A stretch of 64,000 nucleotides of DNA, taken from the NCBI GenBank assembly GCA_001600615.1, contig BCKK01000005.1, positions 310,001 through 374,000 on the forward strand, written 5' to 3'. The stretch is from Dioszegia crocea (Eukaryota; Basidiomycota; Tremellomycetes; Tremellales; Bulleribasidiaceae). The notes beneath the pieces were generated by a model that made no database searches, was not told where the DNA came from, and saw only the letters and a program-made list of their open reading frames with translations. A program made the translations under genes and the position numbers. Position 1 is the first letter of the stretch; every line of letters begins with the position of its first letter. Below are positions 12,631-21,196 of this stretch, piece by piece.

Positions 12631-12938
12631 GGTTGATTCGCAAGTCCGCCCAGCCGTCGACACTGTAAATCCTGTCGACCACCTTTTCTGCATCGCTTAT
12701 CATTATCCGCCGGGCGGTAGGTACGAGCAGGAACAAGCTGGAAGCGAGGCGCATAAGGGGGTGTCAGGCGTCCTGTCCGTCAGTGGTATATAGTAGACGA
12801 AGCTAGTAGCTGCCTATGTCTACCTAATGATTTGTAATATGGCTGACTCTACTGATATGATACATGACGCGTGGATAACGAAGGGACAACCCGTCAACTC
12901 CACTACTGATCTCAGGGTATCGCTTCGTCTTTCCATCA
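12631..12938. other. convergent intergenic spacer
   Basis: A 308-bp spacer between the stops of the importin gene (+) and the BTB gene (-). It holds the two 3' ends. No gene seen. Confidence 0.5.
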
Positions 12939-14075
12939 TTAAGGACCCTCAAGAAGGTCCGCGTCGCGCTCCATATCATCGCTGCTCACTTCCTTATCCA
13001 CCTGCCTCCGGTCGTGTTCTGACGGAAGTCCGGCCTCGGACTGGGGGCTGCTTGATCGAGGCAGGAAGAGCGGTTCTTGATTCTTGAGGCGGGTCCGATT
13101 GGACGTCTTGGCTGGTGCTGGAGAGTGAAGTCTTGCTGTGCGGATATGGAGGGGCGGGGATGATGGCGGACTGGCTTCTAGATCTGGCTGATCATCGGTT
13201 ACAATGTCCATCTTCCGAGATAGGTCGGAAGAGGTGTCGTCTGAGCTGGCTTCGATTATGGCCTCGGCTTCCATAGCTGCCCATTTGGGAAAGACAACGT
13301 CTCGTTCTGTGCTACGTCGGCTTACAGGACCATGGTTTGCAGTACAGGGATCCAACGAGCTCACCCTCGATAAATATCATGAGTTCCGAAAACCTCTCTC
13401 CTCTCTCTTTCCAGCTCTGTTTATCCGCACAAGCTCTAACCATAGCCCACGACACCTTCTTCGGCATTTCCATCCAGTAATGGTACGGCAACCCACTAGG
13501 ATCCAGATTGTGCATTCGGGGCTTACACCCCAAAGCCAGATCCGCCACCACCTTGACTTTGGGATCCCGAAACCAGACGTGGTCCTTCGAATGCTTAGCT
13601 AGGGCGTCACCGGCGGTATACCAATCTTCGAACAGAATGGCCGATTGGAAGATAGGATAAGGGTCCGATTTCTTATAAGTGAGATACCGGGGGAGCAGGG
13701 GGCGAAGGATGTTGATTACGCCCGTGGCTTTTAGGGTAGTGGCGAAGAGGACGAGGGCGTAGTACCGCTCTATAGGGAAAGTGGAGGGGTTGGGGAGGAC
13801 AGAATCGAGGAGCGCCAAGAGGAAGGCTCGGAGGATGGGGGACGGCTCGTCTAGCTGGATCGTATTGTTCGTGTCGGGTATGGCTAGGCATGTTTTGACT
13901 GCGTGGCGGAGGGCGGATTTGCTATCGGTCGTAAGCTCACTTCTTGCTTTCTCTAGGGCACAGAGAGAAGTTAAGTTACTCACTCTCGACTCAATATGTC
14001 CTTCGAAGACACGCGGAAGATACATTGATCAGAAGACAAGAGCGAGAAGTCGCCCTTGCAGAATCGGTCGTCCAT
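12939..14075 (-). CDS. BTB/POZ-domain protein of the tremellomycete type
   Basis: Three exons. The first starts at ATG 14075-14073 and encodes a BTB start (KGDFSLLSSDQCIFRVSSKD), the usual 'property seen through the skin' strand-helix opening of this fungal group. After a short intron (GTGAGTAACT donor; acceptor probably the AG just before 13945) follow KSALRHAVKTCLAIP and the helical remainder (FPIERYYALVLFATTLKATG, ILFEDWYTAGDALAKHS). A second intron near 13320-13372 leads to a Ser/Asp-rich, probably disordered tail with basic clusters that could be nuclear signals. These BTB proteins form expanded families in tremellomycetes and probably act as protein-interaction adaptors; no substrate can be named. 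The acceptor of intron 1 was chosen because it is the only nearby AG that keeps the frame. Confidence 0.6.
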
Positions 14076-15458
14076 CCTTAGTGTTGGTATGCTAGATGCT
14101 GACGGTTTTCTGGGCATGAAGAAAGGTAGGGACGCGTTGAGAATGAAGAGAAGACATTGACAGCGACGTGCGGTGGTTTTGATGCGTCTGAATAGTGGCG
14201 GGGCGGCGGGCTTCTTTGCGCTCGGACAATCGAGGTCTGTGCGCTAGAAGTGAAGTGGAGATCAAACACGTGCAGAAACTCTTGTAGGCTAAGCGATCCG
14301 GGTGGGCTTGAAGGTATATAGGGCCAGCGGAGCCATCTGGGGAAAAGAAGAGGTGTCATAGCATCTCCGTTGGGGATGTGTATCCGGCCGTCAGTCACAA
14401 GGTGCGGGGCACAACTTCGAATGTTAGTGAACACCGAGCCCGCGGATCGCTACAGCCATCTATATTAGTGATTGACGCAACAAGAGTCGAGTTGAGCTTG
14501 ATTGGTTTAGTGGGTTAATCAACATCAGGTTGAGATATATGTCAAGCACAGCGGTCGGCTGACGTGTGCAACAACGCCCGTTCTGGCTGCGAAGGATTAG
14601 CACCATCTGCTGATATCAGCCCGCAATTCGAGTTAAGAATGCGAAGGCTGGCTCGAAGTCCATTGCGAGCGTAGGCGGAGTCAAAGCGTCGCCGCCTCAA
14701 GGTGAATAAGGAATTACTCAAAGTCGCTTTGGTTCCTGGATGATACCGGTTGATAGATCATGTCCGTCTAGCTGCTCATCGCTCCCAACCCAGACCGGCA
14801 TCCCCAAGGCACTCACTCATTAAACTTCCATCTCGCGTTTCTTCGTACACGCCGAGCTGGGTGGTGTTGAGGGCAAGGACGGAGGGCGGCTAATCTTCGT
14901 CGAGCTGAGACGAGGCATCGTCGCGATCGAGTGAATCGCGAGTGCAGTCTTTTGCATCGTTCAAGCCAGTTTGGTCTGGACCGAGGAGGATATGGGAAGT
15001 CTTTGTCTCGGTGGTCTAAAGAACGGACGAAGGGACTCTAGACGAAAGAGTCGGGTCTCGAGACTACTGGTCAGTGGTCACGCCATTTTGGGGGAGAAAC
15101 GGAGTTGAGGGTCGTCGTACATCAGCCGAGATGGGTCTAGGCTGGTCGATGAGATTGCATATACCGCATGGCAGGCTACGGCAGCGCCGCGGGACGGACT
15201 TCTGCCGACCTGATCAGGCATAAGCGGCAAGCTCAAGGCTCAGCGCGCTCACTAGATGCACAACGAAGCGGGCAGTCTTTTTGTTGTTAAAGCTCAACGA
15301 CTCAGCATCAAATGCATGCCAGGCGCGGCTTTCGAAGCCAAACTTCTCCGACTGCTCAGCCTATCTAACAAGATCTCAACCGCATGCTCAATGCACGATG
15401 GAGACTGAGCTGCATCAGCTCTACACTAAGCGCAGATTGCTTACTATTAGCCTGAGAA
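14076..15458. other. long intergenic region, no supported gene
   Basis: About 1.4 kb. A 118-codon open frame on the minus strand (14434-14078) runs into the BTB 5' region. It has a plausible start but no recognisable domain and ends just before the BTB ATG, so I treat it as leader sequence. The rest has many stops on all frames. No tRNA-like TTCRA/B-box pattern was found. Confidence 0.4.
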
Positions 15459-15790
15459 CTAGATAGGCCCAGCCGGCTCATTGATAGCCCAAATTCCGCC
15501 AGTGAGGGTGAGGAGAGCTTGGGCGCCTGTAGCGGCAGGAAGGCCGACGATGTTGACCCCGGTCACACCTGCAGCGAGAAAAGGAGCGAGCACTGGAACG
15601 AACAGTGGGCAGAGAATTGTGGCTCCTCCCGCACAACCGATGAGGAATCGACCGAATGTCTGCATACATCAGCTAGGGACAACGAGATGCAGGACGTCTG
15701 TCTCGCAGGCGATATAAGGCGCCAGCTCACCGTCTGAGGCAGCCAGAACGGGATACCACCAGCAGGGGGATTGGGGAGAACGTTGGCCAT
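15459..15790 (-). CDS. small hydrophobic Gly/Ala-rich orphan protein, 86 aa
   Basis: Two exons, joined by an intron at about 15730-15669 (GTGAGCTGGC donor, GTATGCAG acceptor, phase 0). The protein has a Pro-rich start (MANVLPNPPAGGIPFWLPQT) followed by two hydrophobic Gly/Ala stretches: FLIGCAGGATILCPLFVPV, then LAPFLAAGVTGVNIVGLPAA and ALLTLTGGIWAIN. It could be a small membrane protein with two or three passes. No known family recognised. Support for a real gene comes from the correct splice signals, a strong TATA run about 128 bp upstream, and a promoter that shares repeated CTGTGAA elements with the other tiny orphan gene at 19418. Confidence 0.55.
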
Positions 15791-15917
15791 AGTGAACGCT
15801 GTTGTGTGATTGAAAGAGGTATAAGCCTACGTTAAACGGGGAGGTCGAGGACAGGTGATGATCGGGTGGGACTTGTGAGCTATTGGTGGTGGTTCAGAAC
15901 TCTCGACATGTCGGTCC

Positions 15918-16194
15918 TATATATATATGCCGGAGTGGGATAGGAATAGGTGGGGAGCCCCCCTTGTCTTTGTTCCTTCACAGCTGTGAACGCTGTAGGC
16001 TGTAGCAAGGCTGTAGCAACGAATCCTGTGAAATGCCGTTATCCACAGGCTTCCAGATAGCCGGCTATAGCCGAACTAGCCGAAGCCCGAGGCCGAGCTC
16101 CGAGGGCCTTGAGCAGTACTGCAGAGTACTGCACGGCGGGACGCGGAATGGATGGATTCACAGGATCTGGGATTGCCATTTCCCATATTCACAG
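15918..16194 (-). promoter_or_regulatory. promoter of the small orphan gene: TATA run and five CTGTGAA/TTCACAG copies
   Basis: For the minus-strand gene starting at 15790, an 11-nt TATATATATAT lies at 15918-15928. Farther upstream the heptamer CTGTGAA or its complement TTCACAG occurs at 15977-15983, 15984-15990 (the two form a perfect palindrome), 16026-16032, 16157-16163 and 16188-16194. An 11-nt tandem GGCTGTAGCAA pair sits near 15998-16019. The wider spacer 15791-16588 also contains a 41-codon acidic open frame at 16375-16500 of doubtful meaning. Confidence 0.5.
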
Positions 16195-16588
16195 GCGTCT
16201 GACACTCTGTCACAGCTTCCATCGATACAGGAATGTCGTGGTCAGCTGATATCTCGGCGCACTTGCCGGCCGTAAACGCCAGTGCTGTGAGTAGATCCAA
16301 TAGATGTGATCACTCCCACTTTACAGATATTTACGTGGGAAATATGGGAGGGTAACTGAATTAACCAGGATGACATGGACGTAGAGTCTGATTTTTTGTC
16401 CTTTATGGAGATGAATGACGAAGATGTCAGTGAAGATTGTTTCCCCTCGGTTCCAGTCCCCTTTGCTTCTGCTGAGCGTCCAGTACTTCACAGCCTATAA
16501 ACGATTGAACGAGCTTACGAGCCGCCAAGCTAACGACGCGGTGTTCAACCGACAGCCTTCCGCCCGATCGCGTGATCAAAGCACGACA

Positions 16589-17366
16589 ATGCAGGAACTG
16601 CAATCGGTGAGCGCATCTAGATTCGTCTTACCCGCCGTTCCGTACGTGAAGAATGCTGATACCTCAGCTCGCGGATGTCACCCAGCCAGCTTCTTCCCCT
16701 CCCGCTGTTTCCCCTCAATCCCTGGGCGTCCAGAAGATGCCCGAGATCATACACTGGAAGGATTACAAAGAGGCTTTGGCGAAGCAAGAAAAACAGCATC
16801 AGTGTTCGACATTGGCCGGAAAGAAATCTCGATTCGATAATCCGATCTTGGTGACAGATGTACCGGATCCACAATGCCAATCGAAAAGGACTTCGCGGGA
16901 CTGGGAGGTGGGATATCACCTGACGGGTCAAGTGGCAACTGAGGGTATCTTTCTGTGTATTTCCGAAGCGGTGAGCCTGTCGAGCTAGCCGATGTTGGAC
17001 GTCCGCAGTAGCTAACGGACAAATCCAGGATCCAGGTCCAAACCCAGCACAAGTATGGCAGGAGCGGGAATGGCACCTCTACCTCGCCACCCACGACCGA
17101 GACCCCCTCGACCAGACTGCGACTTTCGATGAAGCCCATCCTGGCTCATACACCCTCACTGCACACAAATGGGCATTTGTCGCCCGGCCACAAGTCAAGC
17201 GCGAGAAACTCTCTTCAGGCCAGGTGTTGCAGTGCCCTTTCCATGGATCCTCGGGGATGTCACCTCAAACATCTCCTACTGGCGGTGCGACCACACCACC
17301 CTGCTTGTCCAGCTGCAGCATGGTGACTGTAATACAGTGGCCGAAAATAGCGTTGTCCGACAGTAA
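16589..17366 (+). pseudogene. uncharacterised gene with an apparent frame break near 17215
   Basis: Exon 1 is MQELQS (ATG at 16589, in-frame stop just upstream). An intron at 16607-16666 leads to LADVTQPASSPPAVSPQSLG and IIHWKDYKEALAKQEK, ending FLCISEA. A second intron (acceptor at about 17029) leads to QVWQEREWHLYLATHD and SYTLTAHKWAFVARPQVK. The frame stays coding to about 17215 (KLSSG). From there the coding signal (C-rich third positions, Trp/Cys/His-rich protein) moves to the -1 frame and reads PGVAVPFPWILGDVTSN, ISYWRCDHTTLLVQLQ and a TAA at 17364-17366. No splice site pair rescues the frame. Either one base is missing in the assembly, the gene has recently decayed, or a -1 frameshift is used. 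No family recognised. The exons look real; the break is the odd part. Confidence 0.45.
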
Positions 17367-17679
17367 AGGAGATCACCAAGAGAAAAAGTATGAAAAGAAG
17401 AGGAAAAATCCAATCCCGTGCGCAGATCCTCGCCATTTGCATGCTTTGTCAGTTACACTTGAGCACGATTCTCATTGGGCATGCGCAAGAACTGATCATC
17501 CCAGCGTTCTCGTCGGCACCCATCCCAGTCGTCCGACTTTCTACAGCGGTCAAGCCTCTTTTTGCCGCAGTCAACGGGACGTGTGGAAATCGAAACCGAA
17601 CAATTCGGGGAAATTATGTGTTGATCTTACCGACATTGGAGGGACAGGCGGCCTTGAGGGGCAGACATCGGAACACGCC
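17367..17679. other. spacer between two unrecognised genes
   Basis: A 313-bp stretch with an A/G-rich run after the stop at 17366. One frame is open through it into the next gene, but codon usage there is poor, so I place the next start at 17680. Confidence 0.35.
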
Positions 17680-18957
17680 ATGGAGAATAGGCCTCAGAAG
17701 CGGGCCAGGGACTCTGATGTTGGTCGGAGCTGTCAAGCGGGTGTGACATCGACAGGCGATCAGCCTGAGGTTGCTGGGAACATTGCCGGTCCCTCGAACG
17801 CCATGACATTTTCATTGCCGATCGGACCCCAATCAACGCCGCTGTCTTCTTCGTCCTCCTTTCCCCCAGTCATAAGCGACACCATCACGACCGTCGACAA
17901 TGATGGTCAAGCGTCTGTCGCCGGCGGGGCAGATTTCGGAGGTTCTAGCATATCACTTGGACAATTCCAACAACGACCGTTTCTGGTCGCCATCATCCAT
18001 GGCCTCGCTCGCCTCTACACCGACGGTTCTTCGCACTTGCGCCTAGATGAGACCTACGACATCGACATACCAGGCGCACATCAGGCGGTATGGAAATACT
18101 CAGTGGGTCTCGGAGAGGGGCAGCAACTTCTCACTCTTGAGACTCAGCACCTACTGCAGGTTTTGCTGGACCGCATCCATATCCACACACGCGAATTACA
18201 CAAACCCCATTCACTCCAAGCGAGCACTATCGTACCTTACAAGGGCGACATACACTGCGATACAGTGCGATTCAACTCGGTATCTGGTGATGTCCCGGAG
18301 ACCAAACTCTTGCGCCTTAACGACAAGCCGCTCAACCGCAAACGCCCCCGCGATGTGTTGCACACCCTTGCGCGCGTCGCATACCTCACACACATCCTTC
18401 GCGACCTCTTTCCCCTTCAAGCTGTTCCTCGTATCTCTCCTACCCAGCAAGTAAAAGATGACGCCCGCAAATGTATCGAGTCCGATATTCTGGAGGAGTA
18501 CTTCAGGGAGGTACATCGTTTACAACCCAGCATGCACTCGGCAGATATCTCGCCAGTAGAGCGAAATCGATTCTGGCGATTCGTTGACATCGAATACTGT
18601 GATTATGTGCAGTATTGGGCGAGACTGGGAGATTTTGAAGAAGCATTCAGGCGATTGGAGGTGTTGATTTCCAATGAGGATATATTTGAGGCGACTAGGC
18701 GGCCGGGGGACAAGATTTTGCCTTCGCTTCTAGGTTTCGGTGAGTATCTCATCGGCTCGTGCTAGAACAGAACAGAGAATCTCGGCTGAAGCCTCAGATC
18801 GCGTTATGTCGACGAATTCAACTGCCTGGCTTGCGTCTGACATGGGTAGAATATCTTTGAATTGATGCGCAAGCGAGCTGAGGGTAAGTCGCGTGTTGCT
18901 GGTAAAATCGCTTAAACCCAGCTGATAGATTCAGTGAATATCAAGTTCCGTATATAG
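17680..18957 (+). CDS. uncharacterised tremellomycete protein with a 5-nt microexon near its end
   Basis: Chosen start ATG 17680 (MENRPQKRARDSD), whose basic cluster could be a nuclear signal. A Ser/Pro/Thr-rich linker is followed by a globular region of about 280 residues, including PFLVAIIHGLARLYTDGSSH, TQHLLQVLLDRIHIHTREL, DVLHTLARVAYLTHILRDLF and FWRFVDIEYCDYVQYWARLG. No family recognised. The 3' end is best explained by three introns: the donor after CTAGGTTTCG (about 18740), a 5-nt exon ATCGC at about 18799-18803, an exon AATATCTTTGAATTGATGCG to about 18887, and a last exon ending TAG 18955-18957. This gives GFDRNIFELMRKRAEDSVNI. A simpler model without the microexon reads DRVMSTNSTAWLASD and stops at 18865, but leaves the clear third intron (GTAAGTCG...GCTGATAG) unexplained. 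The frame is also open upstream to about 17224 with weak coding character. Confidence 0.5.
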
Positions 18958-19417
18958 GCAACATTAGTGGATCTTCGTCTCGCAAAGGTGGACAATGATG
19001 TATACTGCAGTACAATATGGATAGAGGAGAATTGAACGCTTGACCTGAAAAGTGACATGGGTTGAGATTCGATTTATCATATGAGACGGCGTGACCTGCC
19101 GTAGCGCCGTCACGCTTGTGCCACGTGACATGTGACTGCCGCTGATTGCCGCTCCCAGCTGTGAACGTGAACCTCGGCCTGTGAACTGTACTGTGAACAT
19201 AGACTTCACACCTGTGGACGATGCTGACATGACGATTCACATGATGACGACAATACTCACACTGTGAGCACGGGCCTTTCCAGGTCCCTCGTGAGGCGGT
19301 CCGGATGATTATAAAAGGGAAGCCTTGCAACAGGATTCGGACCCTCAACCCCGCTCTCCGAAAGTCCTTCACACCCGACAACTTATCACCACCCAATAAA
19401 CTATACACCAGACTACG
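18958..19417 (+). promoter_or_regulatory. promoter of the 81-aa orphan gene: TATAAAAG and three CTGTGAAC copies
   Basis: TATAAAAG at 19310-19317 lies 101 bp before the ATG at 19418. CTGTGAAC occurs three times at 19159, 19179 and 19191, within 40 bp; the first copy is preceded by CAG, giving CAGCTGTGAACG, the same 12-mer seen at 15981-15992 in the promoter of the other small orphan gene. Related TTCACA words follow at about 19204 and 19234. The leader is CT/CA-rich. Confidence 0.55.
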
Positions 19418-19737
19418 ATGTCTTTCTGGCAGTGTCAAAACGGTTCCACTCCCGCCTCCCAGCCGGGCTTCGATAAACAGCGCAGCCAGTGCTTTACCGA
19501 CCTTAAATTCAATGCCGCCGGCGGCTTCGTTCGAGACGGTCTTACTGCCGGTGGTGCCGCCGCCATGTTCAAGACCGGGCCATACTTTACCGCAGGTGCT
19601 GCCGCTGTAGGAGGTACTGCGGGAGCGTTCCGTGGTGCTCAGGTGTGTCATCTCCGCTTCAGTGGCCGGTTCGCGCTCACTGTCAGGTTGGCTTCCGCGA
19701 TTCCCCCAATTGTCAGGCGGCTTTCTGCAAGAAGTAA
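19418..19737 (+). CDS. small Gly/Ala-rich orphan protein, 81 aa
   Basis: Exon 1 is 19418-19642 (75 codons) and exon 2 is 19717-19737 (AAFCKK, stop TAA), with a phase-0 intron (GTGTGTCATC donor, TTGTCAG acceptor). The protein starts MSFWQCQNGSTPASQPGF and has a Gly/Ala-rich middle with a helical-hairpin look (LTAGGAAAMFKTG, then YFTAGAAAVGGTAGAFRGAQ). No known domain and no signal peptide. A strong TATA box and a compact promoter suggest a highly expressed or inducible gene. The longer open frame on the opposite strand is a shadow. Confidence 0.55.
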
Positions 19738-20262
19738 GCTCCAGCTGGTCCCTGCCTACGCTGTAAGTTTCCCACATCTTGCGCTATGACGCGAGCTTAT
19801 CATCAGGAGAGTGCAAGAGGGGCGGGTGGGAAGGATGCTCGGCTGTGCTCGAGTGGTACAATGGGAATGGCGATATGTTTATACACGATAACATAGCTTT
19901 GAGATGTGAGGAGTTGCCTCGAACATACGCTGTCCTGCTCTGCTCTCTGGTTTGACAGGTCCTTGAGAATCATTGGGCAGGCACATGGAGTATCTCGAAG
20001 GTTCACGTTTCTTTCACAAACTGATCTTGAGTATCTACAAGCCTCGAGCGCGTGCAGGGCGAACAAAAGTAGGAAGACAGAAGTGCCCTTGTAAGGGTAA
20101 TACATGGTAACGCAGCTCTCGCGTCACGATACAAGCATATGCAAGCGAGATCGATGTCCAGATCCAGACTGGGACCCTATTCCGGACAGCTTAGAACGGG
20201 TGTGGCACCGAGTGTGGAACGTTTCCTTTAGGTACGATTTTTCGATAGAAGTTAGATCTTAG
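19738..20262. other. intergenic, nothing recognised
   Basis: The 3' flank of the small orphan gene, then sequence with stops in all frames. No RNA gene or repeat recognised. Confidence 0.4.
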
Positions 20263-20846
20263 ATGAGGGGAATGTCCCCTATGGCGAAACCCGTTGCAAA
20301 TATCGATCTCGACTCCGAGGTCAGCTTTGGTGTACAGGTACAAACCACGATAGCCGATGAAAGCTCAGATTGGCTGACGATATCACTAACAGAGACTTTG
20401 CTTCGACCACTGGGTCATATGGTCCGGGATCCTCAGATCACAATAGTCTGTGCGAGCTGGTGGAAAGCAACGTCGATCGGGTGATCAATTTGCAAGCACT
20501 CCACGCCATGTCGACCGCTAGCTCATTGACTTTCCAGAGAGCATGGATGATTCTCCTATGCAAACTCCATCATAACCAGAAATCGAAGTCCGCTGCTGTT
20601 ATCGTGTATGTATCGCCAGAATCCAAAGGAGGGGACAATGCGGGGACGCGATGGGTCACGGGTGCAAAGTCAGTGATCAGCCTCGTGCTCAGAAATCGAT
20701 GTGTCTTCAGCGGGACACGCTGCGGCTGTCAACTATACCGATGCCTAGATGAGGAGATTATAGCGAGCAGTACTCTCCGCCCACCAGCCGGTTTGACAAT
20801 GACAACACACCGCTTCGGCGCATCTTCTGCGGGAGTCGATTGATCG
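20263..20846 (+). pseudogene. possible decayed gene, weakly BTB-like
   Basis: An exon-like start (MRGMSPMAKPVANIDLDSEV) is followed by a good intron end (GGCTGACGATATCACTAACAG at about 20393). A stretch then reads SSDHNSLCELVESN and VDRVINLQALHAMSTASSL, which loosely resembles the opening of tremellomycete BTB domains. No donor/acceptor pair joins the two in frame, and the remainder to 20846 is low in protein-like composition. I read it as a remnant. The resemblance is weak and could be chance. Confidence 0.22.
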
Positions 20847-21196
20847 CCCGGATTCTTCGATGGATTTAGAATGAGCAGCTTGTACCGTATTGATTGTGTA
20901 GGCTCTTAAAGCGATGCATTGACTATCTAGTCAAACAGTAAGGCAAGGATAGAAGAAGACATCCACTCGGGTGAGCGTAGCGTTACCCTGGTGCGGGTGC
21001 CTAGCGTTACCGGATGCAGGGTTGAATAGGATCGCGGGGACCCCAGACTAGGCTTGAAGCATGACGACTTTTCTTTCAATGCTTCTCATTCTACATTCCA
21101 TCATTACAGGCAAGGTACATAGCCCTTACCCTGCTCAAAGTATACTTCTAGCCACCCCCAAAACCCTAGTGAGGCCGACCCAAGAAGGCGGCCCAT
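20847..21196. other. intergenic with a 10-nt direct repeat
   Basis: A 350-bp promoter-side spacer. The word TAGCGTTACC occurs twice, at 20978-20987 and 21002-21011, upstream of the gene starting at 21197. Nothing else recognised. Confidence 0.35.

Noticed and set aside
14078..14434. 118-codon minus-strand frame upstream of the BTB gene
   Set aside because: No domain, ends just before the BTB ATG; more likely leader or intergenic sequence.
16375..16500. 41-codon acidic open frame before the broken gene
   Set aside because: Too short, no splice donor linking it to the next exon; could be an upstream frame in the leader, but unsupported.
17224..17679. Upstream extension of the orphan gene to about 17224 in one open frame
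   Set aside because: Codon usage is poor, it overlaps the coding -1 frame of the preceding gene, and it carries low-complexity sequence; ATG 17680 is a better start.
18941..19777. 278-codon minus-strand frame over the small orphan gene
   Set aside because: No protein-like features, and it covers a TATA-bearing promoter and a well-spliced plus-strand gene.
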